The notes under the pieces: model-generated
Seen by the model: only the letters and a program-made list of their open reading frames with translations
Told to the model about the DNA's origin: nothing
The model's database searches: none
Program-made: the position numbers and the translations under genes
Assembly: GCA_021018815.1 (NCBI GenBank)
Contig: JAITYX010000008.1
Location: 5,640,001-5,704,000 of the forward strand
Direction: 5' to 3'
DNA: 64,000 bases
Source of the DNA: Talinum fruticosum
Taxonomy: Eukaryota > Streptophyta > Magnoliopsida > Caryophyllales > Talinaceae
In this document: piece by piece, positions 22,001-33,052 of the stretch
Numbering within the stretch: the first letter of the stretch is position 1
Layout of the letters: each line of letters begins with the position of its first letter

Positions 22001-23587
22001 TAAATTTTGATTCATGTGATTGATATTGCTAATTTCTCGAAGAAAAGTCATAACAAAGGCTGGAGAAATGTGGAACATCAAATTGTCTCAATGTGACTGA
22101 TATTTCTGTTTTTTGTCCACAGGGATTGAATGAAACTACACCGGCTGCTTCAGCCATTGAGGAAAGTAATGCTTTGGCATTGGCCATAGTGCCATCAGGT
22201 ACCTTTACATTTTCTGTTTGACCTGTTGTTTCTATTTTCTGGCATATTTTTCAATTGGAGATCTCTTTGCAGAAAATATATTTATTTATTGGCTTTTTCG
22301 TGTTTAATGCAAAGACTCTGCTTCAACATCAAATTCGGTAATGCTTTTGCTAAAGAATTTGATCCTACTGGTTGGGAACTCGCATTGGTCACAACTCCAA
22401 GCAGTAACATTTCCTCCGTTACTGAGAGGCAGCTGGTAAGTGATGTCCCCTCCTAGAATTATTTATGTTTTCCAACCATGTGAAATTTGCAGAGGTAGTT
22501 TCTTGAGCTGAAAATGATATTCTGTTGAACTTCATGAAGTGGGGAAGTGAGTTGTTTGACTTCTTATTCATTTAACTGGAGGGTTGAATGTACATATGAT
22601 GCATAATTCGATGTGTTGTGTGCAAGGCCTACTCATCATTGCATTCCCTTTTCCTAACTTGACTATAGTCACTACACTTTCTGAATCCTCTGGCAATAAG
22701 AATTATGCATTTTTATCCTTTTAGATAACACAGTGACAAACAAGAATGCATCAAGTTTACCATAGAAACATCGATGCATCACAAATGGCTCCTTATCAAG
22801 GGAGTTTAGGTGTGTAACCCTCTTAAAACAACGTAGGACAGGATGTTGATTGTTTAATATGAAGCATGACACTCAAACTTAGCAATCTTCAAGCGATTTC
22901 AGGAGGGTTATTTTGAATGATGTTTCTTCCCCTGCCTTCTCGTCTTCTGCATTTTGAACAAAATCTTCAACTAAAAGCTCATAGGCAAGGAAAAGAGCTT
23001 TGCAATGGTAAAACTTGGGGTAGTTGTGCTGCCCTCTTGGGGGGTAACCTAGTGGTGGGGTACATGGTTTCCAGTAGAGAGATCAACGTTTAATTTTCCC
23101 TAGATTGTGTAAAAATTTTACCCTCCGCTCTTTCAAGGGTATACGGAAACCACAGTTTTGTGGGTAGTTGTGTCGGACATATCATCATATTCATATATGT
23201 TGCTCACTTTCTTACTATATCGGCATTGAATCCTTTGCAGGCCGGTGGATTGGATTCACTCACCTTGAACAGTCTGTACGATGAAGGAGCCTACAGAGCC
23301 AACCAGCAACCCGTATATGGAGCACCCGCCCGAATCCGTTTGAAGTGCATGACCCATTTGCAATGTCCAGCAGCATAGCTCCTCCCACTGCCGTGCAGAT
23401 GAATGCTATGACCCAGCAACAACCTCTCAATCCTTTCGGTCCATACCAGCCCTCTTTTCAGCCTCAGCCACACATGGCCATGGGGGCTCCAAATCCGTTT
23501 GCCGATGCCGGTTTCGGCCCGTTCCCTGCTGCTCCCACTACCCATCCTCAGCATGCGAACCCATTTGGAAGCACGGGACTTCTTTAA
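16056..23587 (+). CDS. ANTH-domain clathrin assembly protein (CALM/AP180 type), 15 exons
   Basis: Adaptor that binds PI(4,5)P2 membranes and clathrin during endocytosis or trans-Golgi budding. Exons: 16056-16142, 16282-16351, 16454-16551, 18678-18816, 18914-19041, 19801-19893, 20046-20096, 20897-20962, 21053-21118, 21463-21543, 21622-21702, 21805-21978, 22123-22198, 22315-22435, 23241-23587; about 559 residues. The lipid-binding signature [14 protein letters not shown] is at residues 36-49. ANTH text ([38 protein letters not shown]) covers the first 290 residues. The acidic linker and C-terminus carry four NPF motifs and a DPF, ligands for EH domains and adaptor ears. It closely resembles what I recall of At2g01600/At1g14910. 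Two single-base breaks need one extra base each: GG at 22356-22357 in exon 14 and CCC at 23329-23331 in exon 15. Intron 3 (2.1 kb) holds an 84-bp-period duplication; intron 14 holds a SINE-like insertion. Confidence 0.92.
18106..18257. repeat. Direct duplication, 84-bp period, in ANTH intron 3
   Basis: Two copies begin gggattgaagttatgagaaa at 18106 and 18190 and both contain ggatcaataactccatgatt. They differ at a few bases. The preceding 190 bases are unusually G-rich for this intron. Confidence 0.85.
23029..23161 (+). mobile_element. SINE-like insertion in ANTH intron 14
   Basis: A 133-bp segment is flanked by identical 11-bp repeats gggtagttgtg (23018-23028 and 23162-23172). Near its start is taacctagtggtgggg, close to the RNA polymerase III A box of tRNA-derived SINEs. 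A weaker B-box-like stretch (gagatcaacgtttaattttc) follows about 40 bases on. The end is T-rich. Size, flanking duplication and A box fit a tRNA-derived SINE; the family is not identified. Confidence 0.6.
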
Positions 23588-25761
23588 CTTGGATCCACGA
23601 AGTATCCCGGGTTTAGTTTAGTTAACTCGGTGAGGTGAGTGTATGCGATGTCCATATGGTTCGGATGGATTTTTGGTGTGGTAGAAGAGGTTGTCCATTT
23701 GATCATCTTAGTGAAAGATACTTCTACAGTTTGTGCTTCTACACCACCGTTGGTGAATAATAATTTGGTTCCATTTTTCCTCCTTGCATCGGTGGGTAAA
23801 GTTGGGGGTAATATTTGTGTCCTATATAGTCTTTTACGATATTATAAGAATGTGAAAATGTAGAAGTTGGACGATGAATTGAATTGTGTATATGTTGTAC
23901 TTTTATCATGAGACCAGTGTTAATGACTCAGTGGACTGATTTTTTTAAACTGCGGCTTTGTATTCTGTCCTTAAATTCTGTAGGATGCCCAATTTCATTT
24001 CTGGGATTTTCTTTCTCCATCAGTTGGTTGTTGACTTTAGGCTGAAGGTCTCCTCACTCCCTTTTTGTGTTTTTCACTTTTGAATTTCTATTTGGAGTTT
24101 TCTTGTCCATCAGTATGAAAACATGATGGAGTGGTTTGTGGCATGATTTGCGGTTTTCTCTCATGAGTCTGAATTCCACTGTCTTGTCTCCACTGTTGAA
24201 ACCGAAAGAATCAATTCTCAAGTTTGAAATATACCTACATAGTCCACCACGTAAATGAAGCCAAAAACTGAACTTTTAATGCTCTGCTTTGGAGCATCCA
24301 TGAGGGTGATCTTCATTGAGCAAAAAGATGGTAGGGTGCGCGGTTTGGGTACCCACCTAAACATAAAAAGTTGGAGTCGGAACTGCTCAAAGTGGTTCGG
24401 TGTTTTAGAACTAGAATAATCCATGGGACCGATCTTCACCGGCAATATTTCATGTCATTGAACTAATATGTAAGGATTTACGAATTTACATATTAAAACT
24501 CATTTATATGATATTACATAAGGAAGTTATTTGAAAAACTAACTATAGATGTTATAAATCATGCAATATTAAGATGGTTTTTCGTCATAACTCTATTAAA
24601 AAATAAAATAAAATTATGATCCATAATAATCGAGCATGAGAGAGAGGATGGTCAAAGAAAAGAACCTAATGATAATAATTTTGTGTGATCAATAATGCAG
24701 TTTTGACATACAAAAGTTTCATTTTTGTAGAATGTAGAATTATTTAGGGACTAATTTTTACTCTTCCCCTTAAATATCCAGAATATTTTTTAGACATTAA
24801 ATTCCTCTTCGTGCAACTAAAATTTTCATAACAAAAACTCTCTCAATTATGAGCAAAATATGCTCTCAAGTAATTTCTTTTCCACGTCTTCCCTGACCTT
24901 TTTGTTATAATAAAAGAAAACTCATCAATGATAAATCCAACGATATATATATATCAATAATTTTTTATAACAATAAAATTAAAATATTAAAATAATTTTA
25001 TATTTTAATAAAATTAATTATAAATATATTTTGTGTAAAGTTTTCAAAAATTATAAAAAAGTTGAGTTCTAATCACACTTATATCTACGTTTGTCCCTTA
25101 TTTACAATGAAATATATTATTAAAAAAGCATAGTTAATATATTTTAAATTTGACTTTATACTAATAACATTATTTAAATATATTATAATTTAAGACAACA
25201 AAGTAATATTTTTTTCAAAATTACCCTGTATCACATGCCCTCCCCTTTTCCTCAAAATCTAGACTATATTAATTTATAATCAAATTTACAAACTTGGGTC
25301 GATGATATAACTTCTCTTTCGTATTCTCCACATTCAGAAATCGTATGTATAATAGTATGAACTAACATTTTGACTTTTAATATCTCAGATGCTCACACGG
25401 TACCTAACAGATTATAGGACCACGTGCCCTCTCTAGCTTCCTCATGACCGCGTTCGGTACTTCCGTCCCTTATAGGAGGGCAGCTTAGGTTTAATCCTCC
25501 AGCTAGTCAATCTGGGCGTCAACATACTACCCGAATCAATACCAAATTCTCTCTCCTCTATTCAATTCCAGCCTCTTTCTTTTCTGGGTTTTAGTTTGTC
25601 TATCTTTTCCTCACCAAACTTCCTTTTCCCACAATCCAAGTACCTGGAAAATTAGTGGGCATTTGATCTTGATCCCCCTGTGTCTCATCAGTCATCACCA
25701 AACCCCTGAAAGTTCAACTCTGGCTTCCTCCAATGAAATTGGGTTTAGATTGAAATCGAGT
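23588..25761. other. ANTH 3' UTR, AT-rich spacer and RLCK promoter
   Basis: The first 350 bases are probably 3' UTR of the ANTH gene. From 24450 to 25350 the DNA is very AT-rich with no coding content. The last 400 bases become CT-rich and lead into the kinase gene; they contain a CACGTG G-box. Confidence 0.5.
25421..25426. promoter_or_regulatory. G-box (CACGTG) upstream of the kinase gene
   Basis: Palindromic CACGTG about 340 bases before the start codon, in the context accacgtgccc. G-boxes bind plant bZIP and bHLH factors (light, ABA and stress responses). A single hexamer is weak evidence. Confidence 0.35.
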
Positions 25762-28700
25762 ATGAAGCCCAGGGACATCTTTAGCAAGATGATGAAACCC
25801 TTCAGATTTCGGTCTGACAAAGGTAAAAATCTCTCTCTTGTTGTACCCGTTTTGCCGAATTCTTTTCTGGGTTTTTGCTCGTGAGATTTGGGTTTTAGGC
25901 GAATCGGTTGAATTGAACTTGATTGTGTTTATGCCTTGTTTACTTGGGATTAGAAGGATCAGAAGAGGCGGATTTGGAGAAGATTGCAGCACAAGAGCGA
26001 AAGAAATTTTCGTATGAGACTTTGTCTAAAGCAACTGATAAGTTTCATCCTTCTCACAAGCTTGGTGAAGGGGGTTTCGGCCCTGTCTTTAAGGTAACCT
26101 ATCTAATTGTAATTTGGGACTTCAATTTTTTACTTGGTTGATCCCGTGTTCTTTATTTTACTCGAATGGGACGAAATCCAAGTTGGTTTTTTTTTTTTTT
26201 TGGGGGGTTGGTTAGTGAATAATGGGGGTTAGTGAATATGGAAAAGTGCTGCCTCAATACTGTGTTGGGTCAAATGTGGTATATTTGTTCCTAAATTGTG
26301 GAGAAGCTATTTCTCTTAGTGCCCTATGTTGTAAACCTTTTGATTGCGTACTACTACACAAAATAGTAGAGGATATTTTAGTGAGATAATTAGTTTATAG
26401 AAATTGGTTGGGTTGAAGTACTAATTTGATTGGTGGTCTTGTGGGATACAGGGGAAACTAGTTGATGGGAGGGAGATAGCTGTGAAAATGCTGTCACAGC
26501 ATTCAAGACAAGGGAAGAGAGAGTTCGAGAATGAGGCAAAGTTGTTGGCTAGTGTGCAGCACAGAAATGTTGTGAATTTATTGGGGTATTGTGCATATGG
26601 TGAAAATAAACTCCTTGTCTACGAATATATCGCTAATGAGAGCCTTGACAAGCTTCTATTCAGTAAGTATTCATCCGGTGTCGTGCTTTGCACTTTACCT
26701 TTCATTCTGAGTGCAATGATATCTGTTCTCTAAATACTGGAATTCTCTATGAATAGTTCTGCAATGTGGAGTTTGCTAATGGTATTGTGATTGATTCTAG
26801 TTCATTGCCTTCTGTGAGATGATTTTGCTTGTCATATCGTGGTTTATTTCGAGTTTGTTTTATACATTGCCCAATGGCAAGAACCATATAGTAACAGAAC
26901 ATGCTTTTCTGACGATATGATGATCTTGGGAGATAACATAATTGTACATGCTGGTACCTGTTGCCGCTGGGTTGACCTTTATTGATGATAAAAATGGCGA
27001 TTCATCTTGTTTGCATTCTTGATTTCAGCTCGTGTAACTGTGCAAGATTGTGGGCTCATGAAACCTCATTTCAAACCAAAAGCACCAAGCTTTTAGATGC
27101 TCATGTTAGTGATGTGCCCCTCCCCAAAAAAGTTGGTGGTTGCTCAATCATTTTTTCATAATGGAATATGGCCATTGAACACAAATGTCGTCTAGTTTGG
27201 GTGCTTTGTTTGTCAGAGAACTTATTGCCTTACCAGCATCATTCTCTGATACAGGAGCATTGCCACTGATAGTGTGACTATCAGTAGTTCTCAAAGCACC
27301 TTGTGAAACATTGCAAAATCTCAGGGTAATTCAGAAGAGAGAGTTAAAAGTTACAGTCAACCTCAAAAACAATAGATTGATGGATAACCCAGTGGTCCCA
27401 CTATATTACTGACTGTTCCCTGAGGTGTGTATTCCATCAAAAAGAGACTCTTAGTTACTCCTGTTTTCATTCTTAATTACTCATTTTTTCAGAACTAAAT
27501 TGACACCTAGTGTTTTCATTGGTGTAATCATTTGCTGACATCATCTACCATGACATCATCCATGCTGAGCTTCTAGATGAAATTTACATAACCAAGCTGT
27601 AGTCAATAAGCCTACTGTTGATTTCCATGAGTTGTAATGTTGGATTTGTTTGATGCAGAGCCAGATAGACGTCAGGAACTTGAATGGAAGAGACGTTACG
27701 ACATTATAGCAGGAATAGCTAAGGGGTTGCAATACCTTCATGAAGACTCACCTACTTGTATAATTCATCGTGATATCAAGGCCAGTAATATCTTACTTGA
27801 TGATAAATGGGTTCCTAAAATTGCCGATTTCGGCATGGCCCGTTTGTTTCCTGAGGACCAAACACATATAAATACGAGAGTTGCGGGTACCAAGTATGTT
27901 TTTGCTTTGATACATTTTATAGGTGATGCTCTTAATTTGCAGTTCTCTGACCTGAATATTCTATTCAAACAGTGGTTACATGGCTCCAGAATATGTCATG
28001 CATGGTCATTTATCAGTAAAAGCAGACGTGTTCAGTTTTGGCGTTGTGATGCTGGAGTTAATTAGTGGTCAGAGAAACTCTTCACACATCCTCGAAGCTC
28101 AAAATTTACTTGAATGGGTAAGCTCTTACTTCCACATATCCATTGCTTTTAACGTCTGACCCTTTTGTGTCCTGCTACTTCTATCCAATAGCTTTGGTAG
28201 TATTTCGATTGAATCCGTATATTATGATGATGACTTGAGGCCAGGAAACAGAACAGTAGTTTGTGAAGATTGTTTCTTTCTGGATCTTCAAAATTTAGGA
28301 TCTAACTACTTTGATGCTGCTTCTTGTGTGAAATTGGGCCCAGCCTTATCTAGGCCTAGGGGATCAAGTTAAGGATCACACTTGCTTGCCCTTGGGGAGG
28401 GAGAGGTTTTTGGGGGGTGGAGGTTGAACCCTTCACCCTCAACATAGAAGGTGAGTCCTCATGTTACTTTGACTTGTTGCTAGAATGGTTTTAGCTTACA
28501 GTATGGCAACAAATGCTGTCACTGTTTCTTTATCATTCTTGATGGCTTAGGATCTATCCAAGAAATGTCATTCTTACTGGCTGGCTGGCTGGCCATGGTG
28601 ACCTGAAACCTTAAATTGAAGATAAGAAATAATTGAGGTCTTCATCTTTCTTTACAGATGGCTATAAGAACCTGTGACTGTAGGGAAAATCTGGCCCCAC

Positions 28701-30885
28701 ATTAAGTCATTGATGGGGGAGGGCTGTCTAGTTATTAACAATCCATAATCTCATTGGTACATTAGGTTCTCTTCATTTAACCCTCTTTTTGATTTTTCAT
28801 GTCAAAATCACAGAGTTTGACTGGTATATGTAGCAGTCAAAATAATTTAACTTCGAGCATATCAGTTATGAAGTTATAGTACTTCTTGCTTGGTATTAGT
28901 TTCCCAATTCTCTAAAAATGTTGGTTGTTGGAATGATATTTTTCTAAACTTTTGGTCCATATTTGGGGGTTAATGTTGGTAGGGAGAGAGGGAGGGGGCT
29001 GCTATTAAATTTTGACCAAGTCAATTCTCAAGCTTGGTCCATGATCAGGTAATGGATTGAAAATCTTTGTCATAACAAACGTGTGCCTTGACTTTAAGAT
29101 TAAAAGGAAGTTTTGTTCTTTTCCAATGTGTGTTCACATTTTGATGTGATGCCTAATCCTATTTGATATTCCAAGATAAGCACTTTTATTTTCCACTGTT
29201 CCCACCCCGTTCTTTCCTCAAATTCTGTTCCTCATGTCCCATTTTTCAACTCAATGTATCAAATCCAAATCAAAATTACATAACCTAGGGTTCCACATAG
29301 GTAGTTTGTTTTTACTTGTGTTAATTTTTTTTTTTTTTTTCGTTTTGGGGGTGTGGGAGGGTTAAATTACATAGAGGTTGTTTTTGTTGGACTCTACCTT
29401 AGACACCACCCGTTGTAATGTGAAATATGGTGAATTACTCGCCTTCTGTGTTCTTTTTGAAATGCTAGCAGTTTAGAACCCGCAACTAGCAAGGTTTAGG
29501 CCCTCTCATCTCTCATGCTAGTTGGGCTCTCTTTAACCTCCCAAACTAGGGAGCTAGACCCGACCCTAAAAATTCCTAAATGCGAATTTTAGGTGAAACA
29601 ATTTCATTTATAAATTTCAAAGACTTAAAAAATAGTTTGTATATTATTATAACTTGTAAGAAATTCCAGCTCTTGACCTTTAACAACCATGTGAAAGTGG
29701 TTTATTTAACCCGACCTTTGGTCCAATTTATTTCATTTGGAACCTTTTCTGGCTGTGAATTTGATTACGAAAATGATGTTTGACCTGTTTTTATTGCGAG
29801 GTCGCTGTGATGGTGGCCCTGGCTGCTGGGGACTTTTGGTAGCCCATGGGTCCCTCTCTTTAAAGTACCGTATTATGCTAGGATACTTTATTCTAAATTC
29901 CTGGTACTTTGACTTTTCTCTGCTGGTCCCGTCATCAAAGTAGCAGTCTTTATCATAAAATAATTATTGGTGTCATCATCTCTTGTCGTAGGTTTTCCTT
30001 TTCAATAAGTTGAGTAACTGGTACGGATGGACATCTTATTAACAGGCCTCCATCTCCAAGTTACTGCAAAACGGTACTTTGGTGTTCGAACTCTTCATTT
30101 TACCTCAAACATTCTAGTCGAAAATTTTGGCCTCGGATTTCATTGGGAGCTTTCAAGATCTTGACTCTTGACCCTTTTTTAGGCTATAAAAAAGAAAAGA
30201 AAATGTTTGGGTTTGACTTTAAACCAGATCAAACACTCAACAATTCAACATGATTATAGCCAAATCCTTGTGATACCATACCTACATTGGTGGCCAAGTC
30301 ACCAGCGTCAAATTTTATGTGAACACGTTACAGGCATTGGCGCATGGGGAGGAGTAGTGGACTTATGAAGCTAACTTTACTGACGGATATTTAACTCAAG
30401 CTACTATACTCTTATCGAGTTCTCATTACTCTCCTTCCAAACAAGGCCTAAGTTATGCTGATATTTCATGGCAGGCATACAAGCTATTCAAGAAAGGTAG
30501 AAGCCTGGAGGTTCTAGACCCAGCAATTGCTAACACAGCGGTTGCCGATCAAGTATCTCTATGTGTTCAAATTGCACTATTATGCACCCAATCAGATCCC
30601 AGCTTGCGCCCCACAATGCATCGTGTGGTAGTCTTGCTCTCGAGGAGACCTACCAGTCTCGAAGAGCCGACCAAGCCCGGCTTCCCGGGTTCAAGGTACC
30701 GGCGATCTCGACACCCCGGAGCATCGTCATCTCGTACTGGTACTTCAGGGGCATCTTCTTCCTCTAAATCAGGAAACACAAGTAGTATTATGGATACGAC
30801 AGTGACAAGACCCACCACACCTACGGCTAATACTATAAGCCGTGGGTCAGATTCTAGAGGAAAACAGCCTGTTGAATTTTCATAG
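25762..30885 (+). CDS. Receptor-like cytoplasmic kinase with CRK (DUF26)-type kinase domain, 6 exons
   Basis: Ser/Thr protein kinase of about 400 residues without ectodomain, signal peptide or membrane helix. The kinase domain is nearest to cysteine-rich receptor-like kinases. Exons: 25762-25822, 25954-26093 (the acceptor could also be 25957), 26452-26662, 27659-27893, 27973-28117, 30475-30885. The start is the first in-frame ATG ([14 protein letters not shown], basic). All catalytic parts are present: glycine loop GEGGFG, lysine in IAVKML, HRD in [13 protein letters not shown] (an RD kinase), DFG in [10 protein letters not shown], and APE in GYMAPEY. The tail after residue 320 is rich in Arg, Ser and Thr ([11 protein letters not shown], then a Ser-rich stretch), as in CRK10-like cytosolic proteins. 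It probably relays signals from membrane receptors in immunity or stress; the pathway is inferred from family only. No frame break is seen. Intron 5 is 2.36 kb. Confidence 0.92.
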
Positions 30886-31040
30886 GATATATATTGTTTT
30901 GAGATTATAGCTAGAAAGAATCTTAGGGGCAGGAAAAATGAGGGGAAAACGAGGGGGATTAGGAGGATTTTGTTATTCTTTCTGTATAGAGTGTAATGTT
31001 GTCATTTGTGATTTAGACTTTAGAGCCTTCTGGGCATGTA

Positions 31041-31046
31041 AATAAA
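31041..31046 (+). terminator. Polyadenylation signal AATAAA of the kinase gene
   Basis: Canonical AATAAA about 155 bases after the stop codon, followed by a T-rich segment. It lies just before the next foldback element. Confidence 0.45.
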
Positions 31047-31064
31047 GACTGGTTGATCCGGAGG

Positions 31065-31296
31065 AAAAAATTATTTATTTTTGGATGATAACTCAGCAAA
31101 GATGTGGTAAAAAATACAAGTTAAACTTAATATCTTCACTCCCCGTGCGTGTTTTGTTCTCTCTCTCTCCTCTATGAGAAGGTCCCATAGAGGACATAGA
31201 GAACACAACATGTGGGGGTAAAGACAATAGATTTAATTTGTATTTTCTACCATCTTTGTTGAGTTGTCATTTAAAAAATAAATAATTTTTTTTTAT
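31065..31296. mobile_element. Foldback MITE-like element just 3' of the kinase gene
   Basis: Arms 31065-31176 and about 31186-31296 are imperfect reverse complements around a nine-base loop. Paired blocks include aaaattatttattttt, aactcagcaaagatg against catctttgttgagtt, and cctctatg against catagagg. There is no coding content. The inverted repeat could form a long hairpin if read through from the kinase gene. Confidence 0.72.
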
Positions 31297-32851
31297 TGTC
31301 CACGTGTAGCAACATCGACATCCACGTCATTCAAGCAATTGAGTTCAACTCAATGATGGCGTAAGAAATGTAAATAGGTCTAAAGTTGAAGGTATTGGAT
31401 TCTAATTCCCCCTTTTTTTGTGGTCTTATGTCATAAACCTGAGCCTATAGATCCAAATTATTATAAAATAATATTTTATTTTATTTATACACATAAAAAA
31501 ATTGATATTTTATTTTAAATTTTTATGACACAACCTCTATTTTCACAGTGCTCTAAAAATAAATAAATTTTTTATTGCAAATTATGTCATGTCATTAATC
31601 TATAGACTGAATTCATAATATAAATATTGCCTCTCTAAAAATAAATTAAAAAAAAACCAACAAAGGGGAAAAATGCCGCTAAGGTTGTCTTGTCTTAACT
31701 CAACCTCTCCAAAGGAAAAGACATGTAATGGATGGTATTATTGGTATACAACGAGGGAATGAGGGATATGACAGATAATTCATAATTTAAATAGAAATTC
31801 TATTTTTAAATCTAATTAAAAAGAAGTTTAACCTTTTACTTTTATTATAAATTGAAATAGACCCGCCTTAAATTATCAGAGTACCAATTACGAATGTAAA
31901 GGCTAATAATAGGTTGCATATCATTTTGTCAGTTGAGTTGGCTCAATTAAATATGGATCAGCATCAAGTTAATAATAATGGGTCGGGTTGATTACTGGTA
32001 CCCTTAGAGAATGTATGCTTTAATTTAACTAAATTCATTGTGCATGCCTATTGAATACACCTGGAAAATAAGTCACTCCGATTGTGGATGCTTGATCGGA
32101 TTATATTTGAATTGGATTATTTATGATCAACCGATTTTGGTCTAATTAGTTGTCTTGTGAAAAGAAGAAATTATGTGAAAATGTTTTCGTCAATTTGAAT
32201 TACAGATTCTAGGGTTGTGCATTATTTAATCCAAAATCGAATTTAACCGAAAATCGACCTGGACCGGACCGAACTTATCTTATTTGGTTATGTCCACAGT
32301 CCATAAAAATCATCTTATTCAATTTTCGGTCCGGTCCGGACCGAGAACCAAATAAGTTACTAAAAAAATTATAAGTCCCGCTGCCCATTATATTTATATA
32401 TATATAGTTAATTAATATTTCGATTGGGAACATATTTTAATTATCTTATGTCTTAAATTTCGCCAAATTGAAATTCAATTATCTTTCTAAGTTTCAACAT
32501 TTTTTGAGTTGACCCATATCTAGCTATGCAATAATTTCTATTCACTCCACTTCGGTCCGGTCCAGGTTCGCTTCATGTTGTTTCAATCTGTGTCAAATTC
32601 AACCGAAGATTATTTTGTCTAATTCTCAATCCGACAATTTCTCTTATTCAGTTATTAATAATGTAGTCTGCTTCGAATTTGGACCGATGAATACCGCTAC
32701 GAGAACCAATATCAAATGAGTTTGTTTTTAGACGCCAACATGAATGTTGATAGTACGTATCAAATTATGATCGCCGGTCAATTTTATCAGGTTATTGATA
32801 GCCTTCTCGAGATCCACCAGTCTCAATGAACTCAAGTGGGTTTCAAGTGCT

Positions 32852-32875
32852 CGGGCTTGGGCTTGGGCTTGGGCT
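32852..32875. promoter_or_regulatory. Tandem TGGGCT (site II-like) array upstream of MAGO
   Basis: CGGGCT followed by three head-to-tail TGGGCT hexamers (32858-32875), about 180 bases upstream of the start codon. TGGGCC/T site II elements bind TCP factors and are typical of plant housekeeping and growth-linked promoters. Binding here is inferred. Confidence 0.45.
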
Positions 32876-33011
32876 TTAGCCACCGTTAAGCCGTAATTGC
32901 AATACCACAACTGGAGAGAACGTGAACTGTAAAACCGATTACGACCGATACAAAAATCTCGTTTCTCGCCGGGATTAGTCCTCCAAAACAGCTTCAAATC
33001 GAAAGCATAGC

Positions 33012-33014
<3 letters not shown>

Positions 33015-33046
<32 letters not shown>
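33015..33046. repeat. (GA)n microsatellite in the MAGO 5' UTR
   Basis: GA dinucleotide repeat ending seven bases before the ATG. GA/CT repeats are common in plant 5' UTRs and can bind BPC/GAGA factors. Confidence 0.9.
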
Positions 33047-33048
<2 letters not shown>

Positions 33049-33052
33049 AGCC

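Larger units (their letters stand above)
31297..33052. other. Spacer and promoter of MAGO, with a possible hAT fragment
   Basis: AT-rich spacer. A stretch from 32211 starts tagggttgtgca and contains ggaccggaccgaac-type repeats to about 32600, resembling the left end of a hAT-type short element; no matching right end or duplication was found. The final 200 bases hold the TGGGCT array and GA repeat listed separately. Confidence 0.45.

Noticed and set aside
28370..28460. Possible SINE in kinase intron 5 (ggttgaaccc box)
   Set aside because: No A box and no flanking duplication found.
32211..32640. Complete hAT element upstream of MAGO
   Set aside because: Only a left end (tagggttgtgca) is seen; no right terminus or 8-bp duplication.
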